From: JALYOC01 sp036675345 | GTDB taxonomy: Bacteria > Myxococcota > Myxococcia > Myxococcales > Myxococcaceae | Assembly: GCA_036675345.1 (NCBI GenBank) | Contig: JAKFFE010000048.1 | Location: 70,457-134,456 of the forward strand | Direction: 5' to 3' | DNA length: 64,000 bases | In this document: one piece after another, positions 53,152 through 60,650 of the stretch | How the letters are laid out: each line of letters opens with the position of its first letter | Position numbering within the stretch: position 1 is the first letter of the stretch | Translations under genes and position numbers: made by a program | The notes under the pieces: model-generated | What the model saw: only the letters and a program-made list of their open reading frames with translations | Told to the model about the DNA's origin: nothing | Database searches by the model: none

Positions 53152-53736
53152 ATGAGCGCACCGTGGATCGAGGAGCCCGCCCGCTGGAACGCCCGGGTGG
53201 GATGGATCATCGCGCCGCTCCTGCTGGTGATGGGGCTGGGGGTCTTCCTGCAGGCGATCCTGGGCGAGAGCACCGCGCTGCGGGCAGTGGGCTGGGTGTT
53301 CCTGCTGGCGGCGACCGCAGAGGGGATCGCGGGGATCCTGGTCAACCGCAACGAGCGGTCCGGGGCCCCGTTCATGGTGGGCGGGGTGCTGACAATCTTC
53401 TTTGGCGTCTACGTGGTCACCCGGCTGGCGGACAAGCCGCACGCCATCGCCATGCTGCTGGCGCTGTTCCTGGTGATGAACGGCGTGTTCCGCGGACTGG
53501 AGCTGGCGATCGAACACCCGCGCTCCTGGCCCACCGAACTTCTGTACGTGGTCACCGCCTTCGTGCTGGCGGGGATCCTGTTCAGCGACTGGAAGTTCGC
53601 CAGCGCGCGGCTGGTGGCCGCCTGCGTGGGAGTGGAGCTGATCGCGCGAGGGGTGGCCCTGTGGGGCGGGGCCCGCGCGGCCCAGGAGACCGGCGCCACC
53701 GGACCGTGGGTGGGCCGCCGGCCGATCATGTTCTAG
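53152..53736 (+). CDS. DUF308/HdeD-like membrane protein
   Basis: A 194-residue protein from ATG 53152 (AGGAGG six to seven bases upstream). Six hydrophobic helices in pairs with G-rich contacts (LLVMGLGVFLQAILGE, GVLTIFFGVYVV, LLALFLVMNGVFRGLEL, TAFVLAGILF) match the HdeD/DUF308 family. Family members are linked to acid or membrane stress in enterics; here there is no such context. It lies between the M16 pair and a solute-binding-like gene and is probably transcribed alone. Confidence 0.85.
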   Translation: MSAPWIEEPARWNARVGWIIAPLLLVMGLGVFLQAILGESTALRAVGWVFLLAATAEGIAGILVNRNERSGAPFMVGGVLTIFFGVYVVTRLADKPHAIAMLLALFLVMNGVFRGLELAIEHPRSWPTELLYVVTAFVLAGILFSDWKFASARLVAACVGVELIARGVALWGGARAAQETGATGPWVGRRPIMF

Positions 53737-53784
53737 CGACTGCACCCCCACCGGCCAGGCCCCTGCTGGGCCTATAGTCACCGG

Positions 53785-55065
53785 GTGCTCACCCTGCTGA
53801 CGGCTGTGGTGTTGTCGCAGTCTCTCCCTGCCCCCGCGCAGGGTCCCCCTCCACATCCGACGCTTCGGGTGGCGATGTCCGGCACCTACTGGCCGCTTCA
53901 CGCCGGGGAGGGGGAGGAGCGGACCGGGCTGGAGGCGGAGCTGGCACACCTGATCGCCAGCCACCTGCGCAAGGAGTCGGTGGAGTTCCTGGGTCGCGCC
54001 GAGCTGGGGATGTCGGCGCTGGAGGCAGTGGCGCAGGGGAAGGTGGACGTGGCGATCGCCTCCCTCACCCCCACCCCCGAGCGGGCCCGGACGGTGGACT
54101 TCACCCAGCCCTACCTGAAGCTGGGCTACCGGCTGGTGGGGCGGGTGGGCGCGTCGGCCACCCCGTTGAAGGGAAGGCGGGTGGGGGTGCCCAGGGGCCC
54201 GGCCTCGGAGCAGCTGCGGGCGGCCCTGGGAGAGGCCACGGTGGTGGAGGTCCCCACCCTGGCGGAGGGCTTCCGTCAGCTGAGGAAGAAGAAGCTGGAG
54301 CTGCTGGCGGGCGAGGACGTGGGCCTGCTGGAGCTGATGGACGAGACCAAGGAGTCGCTGGTCGGTGAGGCGCTGGGGGAGTCGGCGCTGGCGATCGCCG
54401 TCCCCAAGGGGCGGGGCGCGGAGTACGACGCGATCCTGGCCGGCCTGGCCCCCTCCCTTCGAACCCTGGTCGATCGCTACCGACCCGGCCAGCCCCACCG
54501 GGAGGTGCGCCTGGCTCCGTGCGGCGCCAGCCCGCTGTTCATGGTGGCCACGGTGGATCCCCCGGGGCTCACCGCGAAGGGAACCCCCGCGGAGGCGGTG
54601 TTCCTGGTGGACGGCGCCGGGCTGGGGGCGGCCCGCCCCGGAGGAGAGCTGGAGTCCGAGGGGCTGCGGGCGCTCTGTGCCAGCCGTCCGGTGCGTTACG
54701 CCCGCTTCAAGCCTCCGGCATCGGCGGCCAAGCTGATCGCCCGGGACCTGCGCACCTTGCGCCGGGAGCTGGAGACGGAGCAGCCGCCCCGGGACGCGGT
54801 GCTGACCCGCAACATCCAGGTGGAGTGGGCCGCTCCCTTCTGGGTGGCGCTGGCGGAGGGCGCCCGGCTGGGCGTGTACTCCTATGCGATCACCCAGGAC
54901 TGCGTGCGCTTCGCCACCGTGGAGACCGGCGCCGATGGGCCCGAGGAGTACTCGGAGGAGCAGCGGCAGCAGTGTCCCGCGGCCGGTCACTATCTGGTGC
55001 TGGTGAAGGGGCAGCAGTCCAGGGGCGCGGCGATCCGGGCGCTGCAGCCGCCGGACACCCTCTAG
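53785..55065 (+). CDS. solute-binding (SBP_bac_3-like) protein with extra C-terminal domain
   Basis: A 426-residue exported protein with a short signal peptide (about residues 1-18, PAPAQ). Residues about 25-235 match family-3 extracellular solute-binding domains: LRVAMSGTYWPLH, a hallmark region QGKVDVAIASLTPTPERARTVDFTQPYLKLG, and later GLLELMDETKESLVG. The C-terminal 180 residues are not part of the family and contain a Cys pair (CASRPVRYARF; DCVRF). No ABC transporter genes are adjacent, so it may instead be a sensor domain. A hairpin on the opposite strand follows. Confidence 0.8.
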   Translation: MLTLLTAVVLSQSLPAPAQGPPPHPTLRVAMSGTYWPLHAGEGEERTGLEAELAHLIASHLRKESVEFLGRAELGMSALEAVAQGKVDVAIASLTPTPERARTVDFTQPYLKLGYRLVGRVGASATPLKGRRVGVPRGPASEQLRAALGEATVVEVPTLAEGFRQLRKKKLELLAGEDVGLLELMDETKESLVGEALGESALAIAVPKGRGAEYDAILAGLAPSLRTLVDRYRPGQPHREVRLAPCGASPLFMVATVDPPGLTAKGTPAEAVFLVDGAGLGAARPGGELESEGLRALCASRPVRYARFKPPASAAKLIARDLRTLRRELETEQPPRDAVLTRNIQVEWAAPFWVALAEGARLGVYSYAITQDCVRFATVETGADGPEEYSEEQRQQCPAAGHYLVLVKGQQSRGAAIRALQPPDTL

Positions 55066-55079
55066 TCCCGCAAAGGAAA

Positions 55080-55111
55080 ACGCCGCCGATCCAGGGAGGA
55101 CCGAGCGGCGT
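55080..55111 (-). terminator. terminator of the leftward lipoprotein gene
   Basis: Read leftward, the stem GCGGCGT/ACGCCGC (55105-55111 with 55080-55086) is followed by TTTTCCTTT, a T-rich tail. It lies just past the stop of the gene ending at 55130. Confidence 0.7.
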
Positions 55112-55129
55112 CTGCACTGCCGGGACTGT

Positions 55130-55849
55130 CTACCGCTTCTTGCGCTTCGGGGTGCCCGCGTCCACCGGCATCCCGGCGTCGGTGGCCTCGGTCATGGTGC
55201 CGCCGTCCATCATCATCCCGCCGTCCGTGGCGCTGGCCGCCGGCTTGGCCACCGGCTCCACCGGGGTGGTCAGCACCAGCGAGGCCAGGAACTCCTCCGC
55301 CTTGGGCGCGCCCAGGTTGGGGCTGTACAGCACCAGCAGGGTGTAGAGCCGCGCGCCGACCAGGTAGTTGCGGGCCTTCACGTCGCCGGCCTCCGAGGCC
55401 ACCAGGAACGCCTTGCCGGGGTGGCCATCGAGGGTGATGTCCGACTCCTCCTTCAAGGTGCCCTTGAGCTGGTTCACCAGCCCGTTGCGGCCCTCATCCA
55501 GGAAGGTCTCGGCGCTGCGCTTGGCGACCACGGTGGGCGGGTAGTCGGCGATGCTCACCGAGTAGAGGATGCCGTTCTCGTTCACCGTCCAGGCGGCGGT
55601 GAGCACGTCCCCGGCGGGGATGGTCACCTTGTTGCGCGCCACCTGCGGGCTGCCCGGCATCGAGATGTTGAAGCCGTCGGTGGTCTCCAGCTTGTTCATC
55701 GCCGGAGCGGCGGGCGCCGCGGGCGCGGTCGCGCCGGGCTCATTGGGGATCTCCTCGATCGTCGCTCCGGCCTCCACGGGCTTGGAGGCAGCGCAGGCAG
55801 AGACCAGGAGCGCCGAGGCAAGTGCGAGCGTGAGCCGATGGGTCAGCAT
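55130..55849 (-). CDS. lipoprotein, unknown function
   Basis: A 239-residue protein with lipobox LVSAC (Cys19), starting at ATG 55849. An Ala/Pro-rich linker (about residues 30-50) leads to a globular domain of about 150 residues (LETTDGFNISMPGSPQVARNK, YSVSIADYPPTVVAKRSAETFLDEG, LTLDGHPGKAFLVAS-like strands) reminiscent of the small surface domains of DUF4252-like or PASTA-adjacent proteins; no name is secure. The tail is Gly/Met-rich and ends in the basic run KRKKR. It is terminated by the hairpin at 55080-55111. Confidence 0.7.
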   Translation of the reverse strand: MLTHRLTLALASALLVSACAASKPVEAGATIEEIPNEPGATAPAAPAAPAMNKLETTDGFNISMPGSPQVARNKVTIPAGDVLTAAWTVNENGILYSVSIADYPPTVVAKRSAETFLDEGRNGLVNQLKGTLKEESDITLDGHPGKAFLVASEAGDVKARNYLVGARLYTLLVLYSPNLGAPKAEEFLASLVLTTPVEPVAKPAASATDGGMMMDGGTMTEATDAGMPVDAGTPKRKKR

Positions 55850-55932
55850 GTTCGAGGTTCCTTGAAAAGAGGGGAGGCCCTCCGTAGCAAAAGCGCACCG
55901 CTCTTGTCGCGCCTTTGCTTTCGGAAGTGCGC

Positions 55933-57225
55933 CTACCGTTTGTGGAGGATGAACCCCTCGCTGCGCTCGCCGCGGGTCAGGGTCCCCACCAGGAACAGGC
56001 CACTGCCCACCCGGTGCACCGAGATCCGCTGGATGGCGGTGGCCGCCGCCGGCTGCCGCAGCGCCTCCAGCGCCACCTGCTGCCGGGTCCAGGCCCCGCC
56101 CTGGAAGCGGAACACCCCGTCTCCGGACGCGGTGTACAGCGACCCCTGGTGCTCGGCCAGCGAGGTGGAGGTCTGCAGCGAGGGCATCGCCGGGAACTGC
56201 ACCCACCGCTCCCCGTCCAGCCGGAACAGCGAGCCCTGGGCGCCCATCCACCACACGTCCTCGCGGGTGGAGGCCAGGGTGGCCATCCCCACCTCCGGCA
56301 GCGGGCCGGGCGCGGGGAGCCGCCGGTAGGCCTCGCCGTCGAAGAACACCACCGACCCGTCCGCCAGCGCGAACCACAGGTCGCGGCTGTCCCGCCCGGC
56401 GATGCTCCGCACCGGCTCGCTGAAGGCGGGATCGCGGACCGCGGTCCAGACCGCGCCCCCCCAGCGCAATACCTCGCCCTGCCCGCCGCCGGCGTAGACG
56501 TTGGTGCGGTCGGTGCCAAAGACGTCCACCAGCGTCTCGCCGCCCTCGTCCAGCTGGGTCCAGCCGGTGCCGTCCCAGTGGGTGCGGGCGCCCCGCTCCC
56601 CCACCGCGTGGGCGTCGTTGGGTCCCGAACCCCAGATCCCGTGGAGCGCGCCGAAGGGCGGGGTGGCGATCCGGGACCACGCCTCGCCGTTGAAGTGCAG
56701 GAACGCCGCCCTCTCCTCCGTGGGCGCGTCCGGATCCTCGGCCAGCACCCAGACGTCGTCCTCGGCCGCCGCCCACAGGTCGGAGGGGCTGAGGCTCAGC
56801 GCGCCGGGGCCGGCGAACAGCAGGTCCGGATCCCGGGGGTGGATCCAGCACCACCCATCCTCGGTGCAGAGCCGCTCCGGCGCCGAGGCCGCGGCCACGC
56901 AGCGGGTGCCATCACAGGTCTCCCCGCCCACGCACTGGCCGCAGTCCACCTCGGTGCCGGCTGCGAACCCACAGCTCTGCTTCCGCTGCTGACAGACCCA
57001 CTGCGGCGAGTCGTCGTCCACCGTCCCGGCGGACACGCCACCGTCCCCCGGATCGAGGGCGGAGACATCGTCGTCGCTGGGAGCGCCGCTGGCGCCGGAG
57101 TGCCGGGCCCAGCCCTCGCCGCCCAGATCCTCCAGACGATCAGGGGCGGTGTACTCGAGGGAGCAGCCGGTCAAGAGCAACGAGGTGCAGAGGGTCGGAA
57201 GAACGAAGAGTCGATGGATGCGCAC
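55933..57225 (-). CDS. lipoprotein with beta-propeller-like repeats
   Basis: A 430-residue protein with lipobox LLTGC (Cys21). After an acidic linker and a Cys-rich segment (CQQRKQSCGFAAG, CGQCVGGETCDG), about 300 residues repeat short strand motifs (DDVWVLAED, SGPNDAHAVGERG, TDRTNVYAGGGQGEVL, RDSRDLWFALADGSV, EDVWWMGAQGSL). These match the beta-propeller lipoprotein at 7521-8492. It is probably cell-surface. The ATG at 57225 follows a rightward-facing gap of about 550 bases. Confidence 0.75.
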   Translation of the reverse strand: MRIHRLFVLPTLCTSLLLTGCSLEYTAPDRLEDLGGEGWARHSGASGAPSDDDVSALDPGDGGVSAGTVDDDSPQWVCQQRKQSCGFAAGTEVDCGQCVGGETCDGTRCVAAASAPERLCTEDGWCWIHPRDPDLLFAGPGALSLSPSDLWAAAEDDVWVLAEDPDAPTEERAAFLHFNGEAWSRIATPPFGALHGIWGSGPNDAHAVGERGARTHWDGTGWTQLDEGGETLVDVFGTDRTNVYAGGGQGEVLRWGGAVWTAVRDPAFSEPVRSIAGRDSRDLWFALADGSVVFFDGEAYRRLPAPGPLPEVGMATLASTREDVWWMGAQGSLFRLDGERWVQFPAMPSLQTSTSLAEHQGSLYTASGDGVFRFQGGAWTRQQVALEALRQPAAATAIQRISVHRVGSGLFLVGTLTRGERSEGFILHKR

Positions 57226-57456
57226 GATGGGCCCACGGTGGGGATGGGCCCCAGGGCCGGCAATCGACCCCCGTCTGGCGGTGCAGCGTCGACGTCCCCC
57301 ACGCGACAGCGCAGCCCCTCAAGAGCAGGCGAGCAGCCGATGCGAGTGATGGATCGCGGTCAGTCCACCCGGGGTCGAGGACCGATCGGGTGTGAGCCCT
57401 GGCGCCCCTTGCCCCTTCAGCGGGGTCGGGCGCGCTGGGCCGCAAGCAGGCGCCAA
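57226..57456. other. intergenic region upstream of the propeller lipoprotein
   Basis: Together with 57637-57779 this forms a gap of about 550 bases around one possible small gene. It must contain the leftward promoter of the lipoprotein. No repeat or RNA gene stands out. Confidence 0.4.
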
Positions 57457-57636
57457 TCATCGCCCTGGACGCGCGCCCTCAACGTTCAGCGCGCGTGGCG
57501 CCGGGGGCCGGAGACCGATCCGCGCCGCCGCCAGCGCCACCCATTCGCGGAGCAGCGCCGCCAGCCCCCGGGGCCGGCGAAGCCGTCGGTCCGTTTCGGG
57601 TCGATGTGTCAGCAGGGTCAGCGCGAGGGTGGCCAT
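57457..57636 (-). CDS. possible small basic protein
   Basis: A 59-residue open frame whose ATG (57636) is preceded by GGAGGAGA at ideal distance. It is Leu/Arg-rich (LALTLLTHRPETDRRLRRPRG, then LLREWVALAAARIGL), with a hydrophobic middle long enough for one helix. No similarity is recognised. It may be a real small protein or a chance frame in G+C-rich DNA; the ribosome site is the only support. Confidence 0.3.
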   Translation of the reverse strand: MATLALTLLTHRPETDRRLRRPRGLAALLREWVALAAARIGLRPPAPRALNVEGARPGR

Positions 57637-57779
57637 GGCGTCTCCTCCGAGGGGAGAGAGGGCAAGGGGCGTGCCGCGCGGATCCCCGCGGATTTCCCGG
57701 GATCTCCCGCAACCATTTCGGGTTCGAGGGCGGTGGCGCAAGAAAAGCCGCCGCCCCGGGGGGTGCCTGATGAGGGCCG

Positions 57780-59528
57780 ATGGTATCGTCGACCCCTCCC
57801 GTGGACGGAACCTCGCCCGCCAGAACCTGCCCCGCCTGTCGACAGGCTGTGCCCCCCTCCGCCGTCGAATGTCCCCGGGACGGGACGCTGCTGGAGCCGG
57901 AGGCGGATCCCTTCGCCAACACCGCGGTCCGGGCCACCCCGCGGGCCCTGCTGGACCCGCCCAAACTGGGCGCGGATCCGCTGATTGGCCAGCACCTGGG
58001 CGAGTACCGGGTGGAGGCGCAGATCGGCAGCGGAGGGATGGGGTTGGTGTACCGGGCGGTGCAGCCAGTGATCGGCAAGAAGGTGGCGATCAAGGTCCTG
58101 CGCAAGGAGATGTCGCGGGACCCGGTGCACATGGAGCGGCTGCTGGCCGAGGCGCGGGCGGTGAACGCCATCCGGCACCGGGCGATCATCGACATCTTCA
58201 ACTTCGGCACCTTGCCCGACGGGCGGCAGTACCTGGTGATGGAGTTCCTGGACGGGATCGCGCTGGATCTCCAGTTGCAGGAGCAGGGACCGTTGCCGCT
58301 TCCCCAGGCGCTGGCCTTCCTGCGCGATCTGGCCTCGGCGCTCTCGGCCGCCCACCAGGCCGGGGTGGTGCACCGGGACCTCAAGCCCAGCAACGTGTTC
58401 GTGGTGAGGCAGGGCGGGGTGCAGTACGTGAAGCTGCTGGACTTCGGGCTGGCCGAACAGAAAGTCGCCCCCACCACCGGAGGCTCCGCGTCGGACGGTC
58501 TGGTGATGGGCACCCCCGAGTACATGGCCCCGGAGCAGGCCCAGGGGGAGTCGGTCTCCGCCCAGACCGACCTCTACGCGTTGGGGGTGATGGCCTTCGA
58601 GATGCTCAGCGGCAAGCTGCCCTTCGAGTCCACCACCCCGATGGGCTACCTGATGCAGCACATCCGCGCCGAGCCACCGGACATCCGCACCCTCCGCGCG
58701 GAGGTGCCTGCGGAGGTGGCGGAGCTGATCTCCCAGCTGCTCAAGAAGCGCCCGGGGGAGCGGCCCGCCTCGGCGGACGCGGTGCGCAACCAGCTGCGCC
58801 AGCTGGGCGGGAAGATCTGGGGTTCTCCCAGGAGCACCGGCGAACGTCCGGCGGTGCGCCGCAAGAGCTCCGAGGCGGTGGAGCGTCGGGTCACTCCCCA
58901 CGGCGCGCCGGCCGAGCCCCGGAGCGTCGCGCCCGCACCGGCGCGGAAGAAGGTCACCGCCGAGACCTCGCCTCGAACCAAGAACACCCCGCATGAGGCG
59001 GTGCTGGCCCCGGTCCCGGCGATCACCACCAGCACCCCGCCGGTCACCAGGAAGAGCCCGGTGGTCGCGCTGGCGGTGGTGATCATCGTCGGCATCGGCG
59101 CGGCCTGGTTTGCCGCCTCCTGGGTGGATCAGGCGCTGGGACCCACCGGCCCGGTGCCCACCCCGCCGCCGGCTACCCCGCTGGAGCTCCCGCCGCCGCG
59201 CGAGGAGGCCACTGTCCCGGCCGAGCCGGAGCCGGAGTCGGAGTCCCCCGCCACCCGCAAGCCACGCAAGGCGGTCGCTTCCCCGGACGAGAAGCCACGC
59301 AAGGCGGGTCGGGGAACACTGACCCTGGTCACCCGTCCGGAGGCCACGGTGAAGTTCAAGGGGCAGTCGCTGGGCACGACCCCGCTGTTCGACCAGTCAT
59401 TGGAGGCGGGCACCCACCTGCTGGAGCTGACCGGTCCCGACGGGATCGTCCGGGTGCTCTCCACTCCGATCAAGGCCGGAGAGAGCACCCGGTTGCGACT
59501 GCAGCTGGATCAACTCCCGGCGCGCTGA
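57780..59528 (+). CDS. Ser/Thr protein kinase with zinc-ribbon N-terminus and PEGA domain
   Basis: A 582-residue membrane kinase. Residues 14-40 have the zinc-ribbon-like CPACRQAVP-x-C-PRDGTLL. The kinase spans about 73-335: G-loop IGSGGMGLVY, Lys105 (VAIK), catalytic loop HRDLKPSN with Asp200 (an RD kinase), DFG Asp221, and APE. A Pro/Thr-rich linker and a membrane helix (about 426-448) lead to an extracytoplasmic PEGA domain (about 510-575, TLVTRPEATVKFKGQSLGTT). The start is taken at GTG/ATG 57780. Two short duplicated segments of this gene lie downstream (see 59673 and 60526), showing a past duplication. Confidence 0.92.
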   Translation: MVSSTPPVDGTSPARTCPACRQAVPPSAVECPRDGTLLEPEADPFANTAVRATPRALLDPPKLGADPLIGQHLGEYRVEAQIGSGGMGLVYRAVQPVIGKKVAIKVLRKEMSRDPVHMERLLAEARAVNAIRHRAIIDIFNFGTLPDGRQYLVMEFLDGIALDLQLQEQGPLPLPQALAFLRDLASALSAAHQAGVVHRDLKPSNVFVVRQGGVQYVKLLDFGLAEQKVAPTTGGSASDGLVMGTPEYMAPEQAQGESVSAQTDLYALGVMAFEMLSGKLPFESTTPMGYLMQHIRAEPPDIRTLRAEVPAEVAELISQLLKKRPGERPASADAVRNQLRQLGGKIWGSPRSTGERPAVRRKSSEAVERRVTPHGAPAEPRSVAPAPARKKVTAETSPRTKNTPHEAVLAPVPAITTSTPPVTRKSPVVALAVVIIVGIGAAWFAASWVDQALGPTGPVPTPPPATPLELPPPREEATVPAEPEPESESPATRKPRKAVASPDEKPRKAGRGTLTLVTRPEATVKFKGQSLGTTPLFDQSLEAGTHLLELTGPDGIVRVLSTPIKAGESTRLRLQLDQLPAR

Positions 59529-59614
59529 GCGCTGCCGGTGATTCGCTCGCTGCTCAATCACCGAGTTGGAGTCATCGCCGCCCTGTTGAGCCCCGCGCGA
59601 CGAATCCGCTCGCT

Positions 59615-59630
59615 CTCACCGCCGCGCCGG
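59615..59630. repeat. 16-bp direct repeat, left copy
   Basis: CTCACCGCCGCGCCGG occurs at 59615-59630 and at 60635-60650, about 1,020 bases apart. The right copy is the 3' end of the M1 peptidase gene. The pair brackets the kinase remnants and the collagen-like gene and may mark the limits of a rearrangement. Confidence 0.5.
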
Positions 59631-59672
59631 GCGAAGAGCCGGGCATGACGGCTCCGTCGTCGCCGGTGTCAC

Positions 59673-59798
59673 ACAGAAGGTCGCCCCCACCGCCGGAGTC
59701 TCCGCGTCGGACGGTCTGGTGATGAGCACCCCCGAGTACATGGCCCCGGAGCAGGCCCAAGGGGAGTCGGTCTCCGTCCAGACCGACCTCTACGCGTT
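59673..59798 (+). pseudogene. kinase remnant (activation-segment piece)
   Basis: These 126 bases align without gaps to 58457-58582 of the PEGA kinase (activation loop and the start of the C-lobe, including GTPEYMAPEQAQGESVS). A handful of substitutions are present. There is no kinase sequence before it and it ends abruptly at 59798. It is not part of any open kinase gene. Confidence 0.85.
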
Positions 59799-59812
59799 AT
59801 GCGCGCGAGCCG

Positions 59813-60436
59813 TTACGGCGCGGCGATCGCGAGGAGGATGACGGAGTAGGGCTTGGAGGACGTGGATCGGTCGAAGGCGGTGCTCGTACAATAGGCGGAG
59901 CCGAGCCTCGCACCTGCGCACGAGGCGCGTACGCGCAACTCGTAGGTGCCGGGGATGTCGATTACGTCGGACAGGAAGGTGCCGTTCACGAGCTCTGCGT
60001 CCAGGCGCCCCGAGCTCGGTTGTTCGTGCAGAAAGAGCCAACCGTGGACTGGGTGGCGAATCTCGACCAGCGTGCCTACGAGCGTGTCGGGAGGGGTCGT
60101 TTCCCGGGTCTTATCGACGCGCACGGTGACCAGAAACCGTTGCTTGGAATCGACGGTGATCGAGATGGGCTCCACCAGATCCACGAAGCCGTCTCCGATG
60201 TTCACCACCTCGGTGGTCGTGGACACGTGCTCGGCGGCGGACAGGAACGCGGCCGGACCTTGCGGGCCCGTCGCGCCGGAAGGTCCCGCAGGTCCCGCGG
60301 GTCCAGCAGGTCCCACCGTCCCGGTCGGGCCTGCCGGTCCCTCAGGGCCGATTGGCCCCCTTTCTCCCCGAGGACCTTGAGGTGCTTCGGTGCAGGCAAG
60401 AAGGCCCAAGACCACGAACGCGATTACTTTGTGCAT
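59813..60436 (-). CDS. collagen-like lipoprotein
   Basis: A 207-residue protein with lipobox GLLAC (Cys15). Residues 21-62 are 14 uninterrupted Gly-X-Y triplets (GPRGERGPIGPEGPAGP and so on), able to form a short collagen-like trimer. The C-terminal 130 residues are a beta-rich domain (FLVTVRVDKTRETTPPDTL, GTYELRVRASCAGARL) of no named family, probably the tip domain. It lies between two fragments of a duplicated kinase gene, in DNA not related to the kinase, so it was acquired by replacement or insertion. Confidence 0.85.
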   Translation of the reverse strand: MHKVIAFVVLGLLACTEAPQGPRGERGPIGPEGPAGPTGTVGPAGPAGPAGPSGATGPQGPAAFLSAAEHVSTTTEVVNIGDGFVDLVEPISITVDSKQRFLVTVRVDKTRETTPPDTLVGTLVEIRHPVHGWLFLHEQPSSGRLDAELVNGTFLSDVIDIPGTYELRVRASCAGARLGSAYCTSTAFDRSTSSKPYSVILLAIAAP

Positions 60437-60525
60437 CCTCCAGAATTTGCCTCAAGCGGGCGAAGACTGAAAGACGTGAATACGCTCGGGCCGCCGCGAC
60501 CAGGTCCCGTCGACTTGTGACGTCG

Positions 60526-60631
60526 CACTGACCCTGGTCACCCGTCCGGAGGCCACGGTGAAGCTCAAGGGACAGACGCTGGGGAAGACCCCGCTCTTCG
60601 ACGGTCACTGGAGGCCGGCACCCAGCGCGCT
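60526..60631 (+). pseudogene. kinase remnant (PEGA-domain piece)
   Basis: This aligns with 59317-59417 of the PEGA domain, with about eight substitutions and then a one-base deletion near 60603 that shifts the frame. It next joins directly to the kinase's terminal CGCGCTGA, which follows a deletion of about 100 bases. The C-terminus is therefore destroyed. It lies just before the converging M1 peptidase stop. Confidence 0.85.
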
Positions 60632-60634
60632 GAG

Positions 60635-60650
60635 CTCACCGCCGCGCCGG
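60635..60650. repeat. 16-bp direct repeat, right copy
   Basis: An exact copy of 59615-59630, overlapping the last codons and stop of the M1 peptidase gene (which reads leftward). Confidence 0.5.

Noticed and set aside
53050..54990. 646-codon minus-strand frame
   Set aside because: Overlaps two genes with clear domains and ribosome sites on the plus strand; composition is shadow-like.
59529..59672. Possible small gene between the kinase stop and the first remnant
   Set aside because: No frame with a ribosome site and no codon bias; likely decayed DNA.
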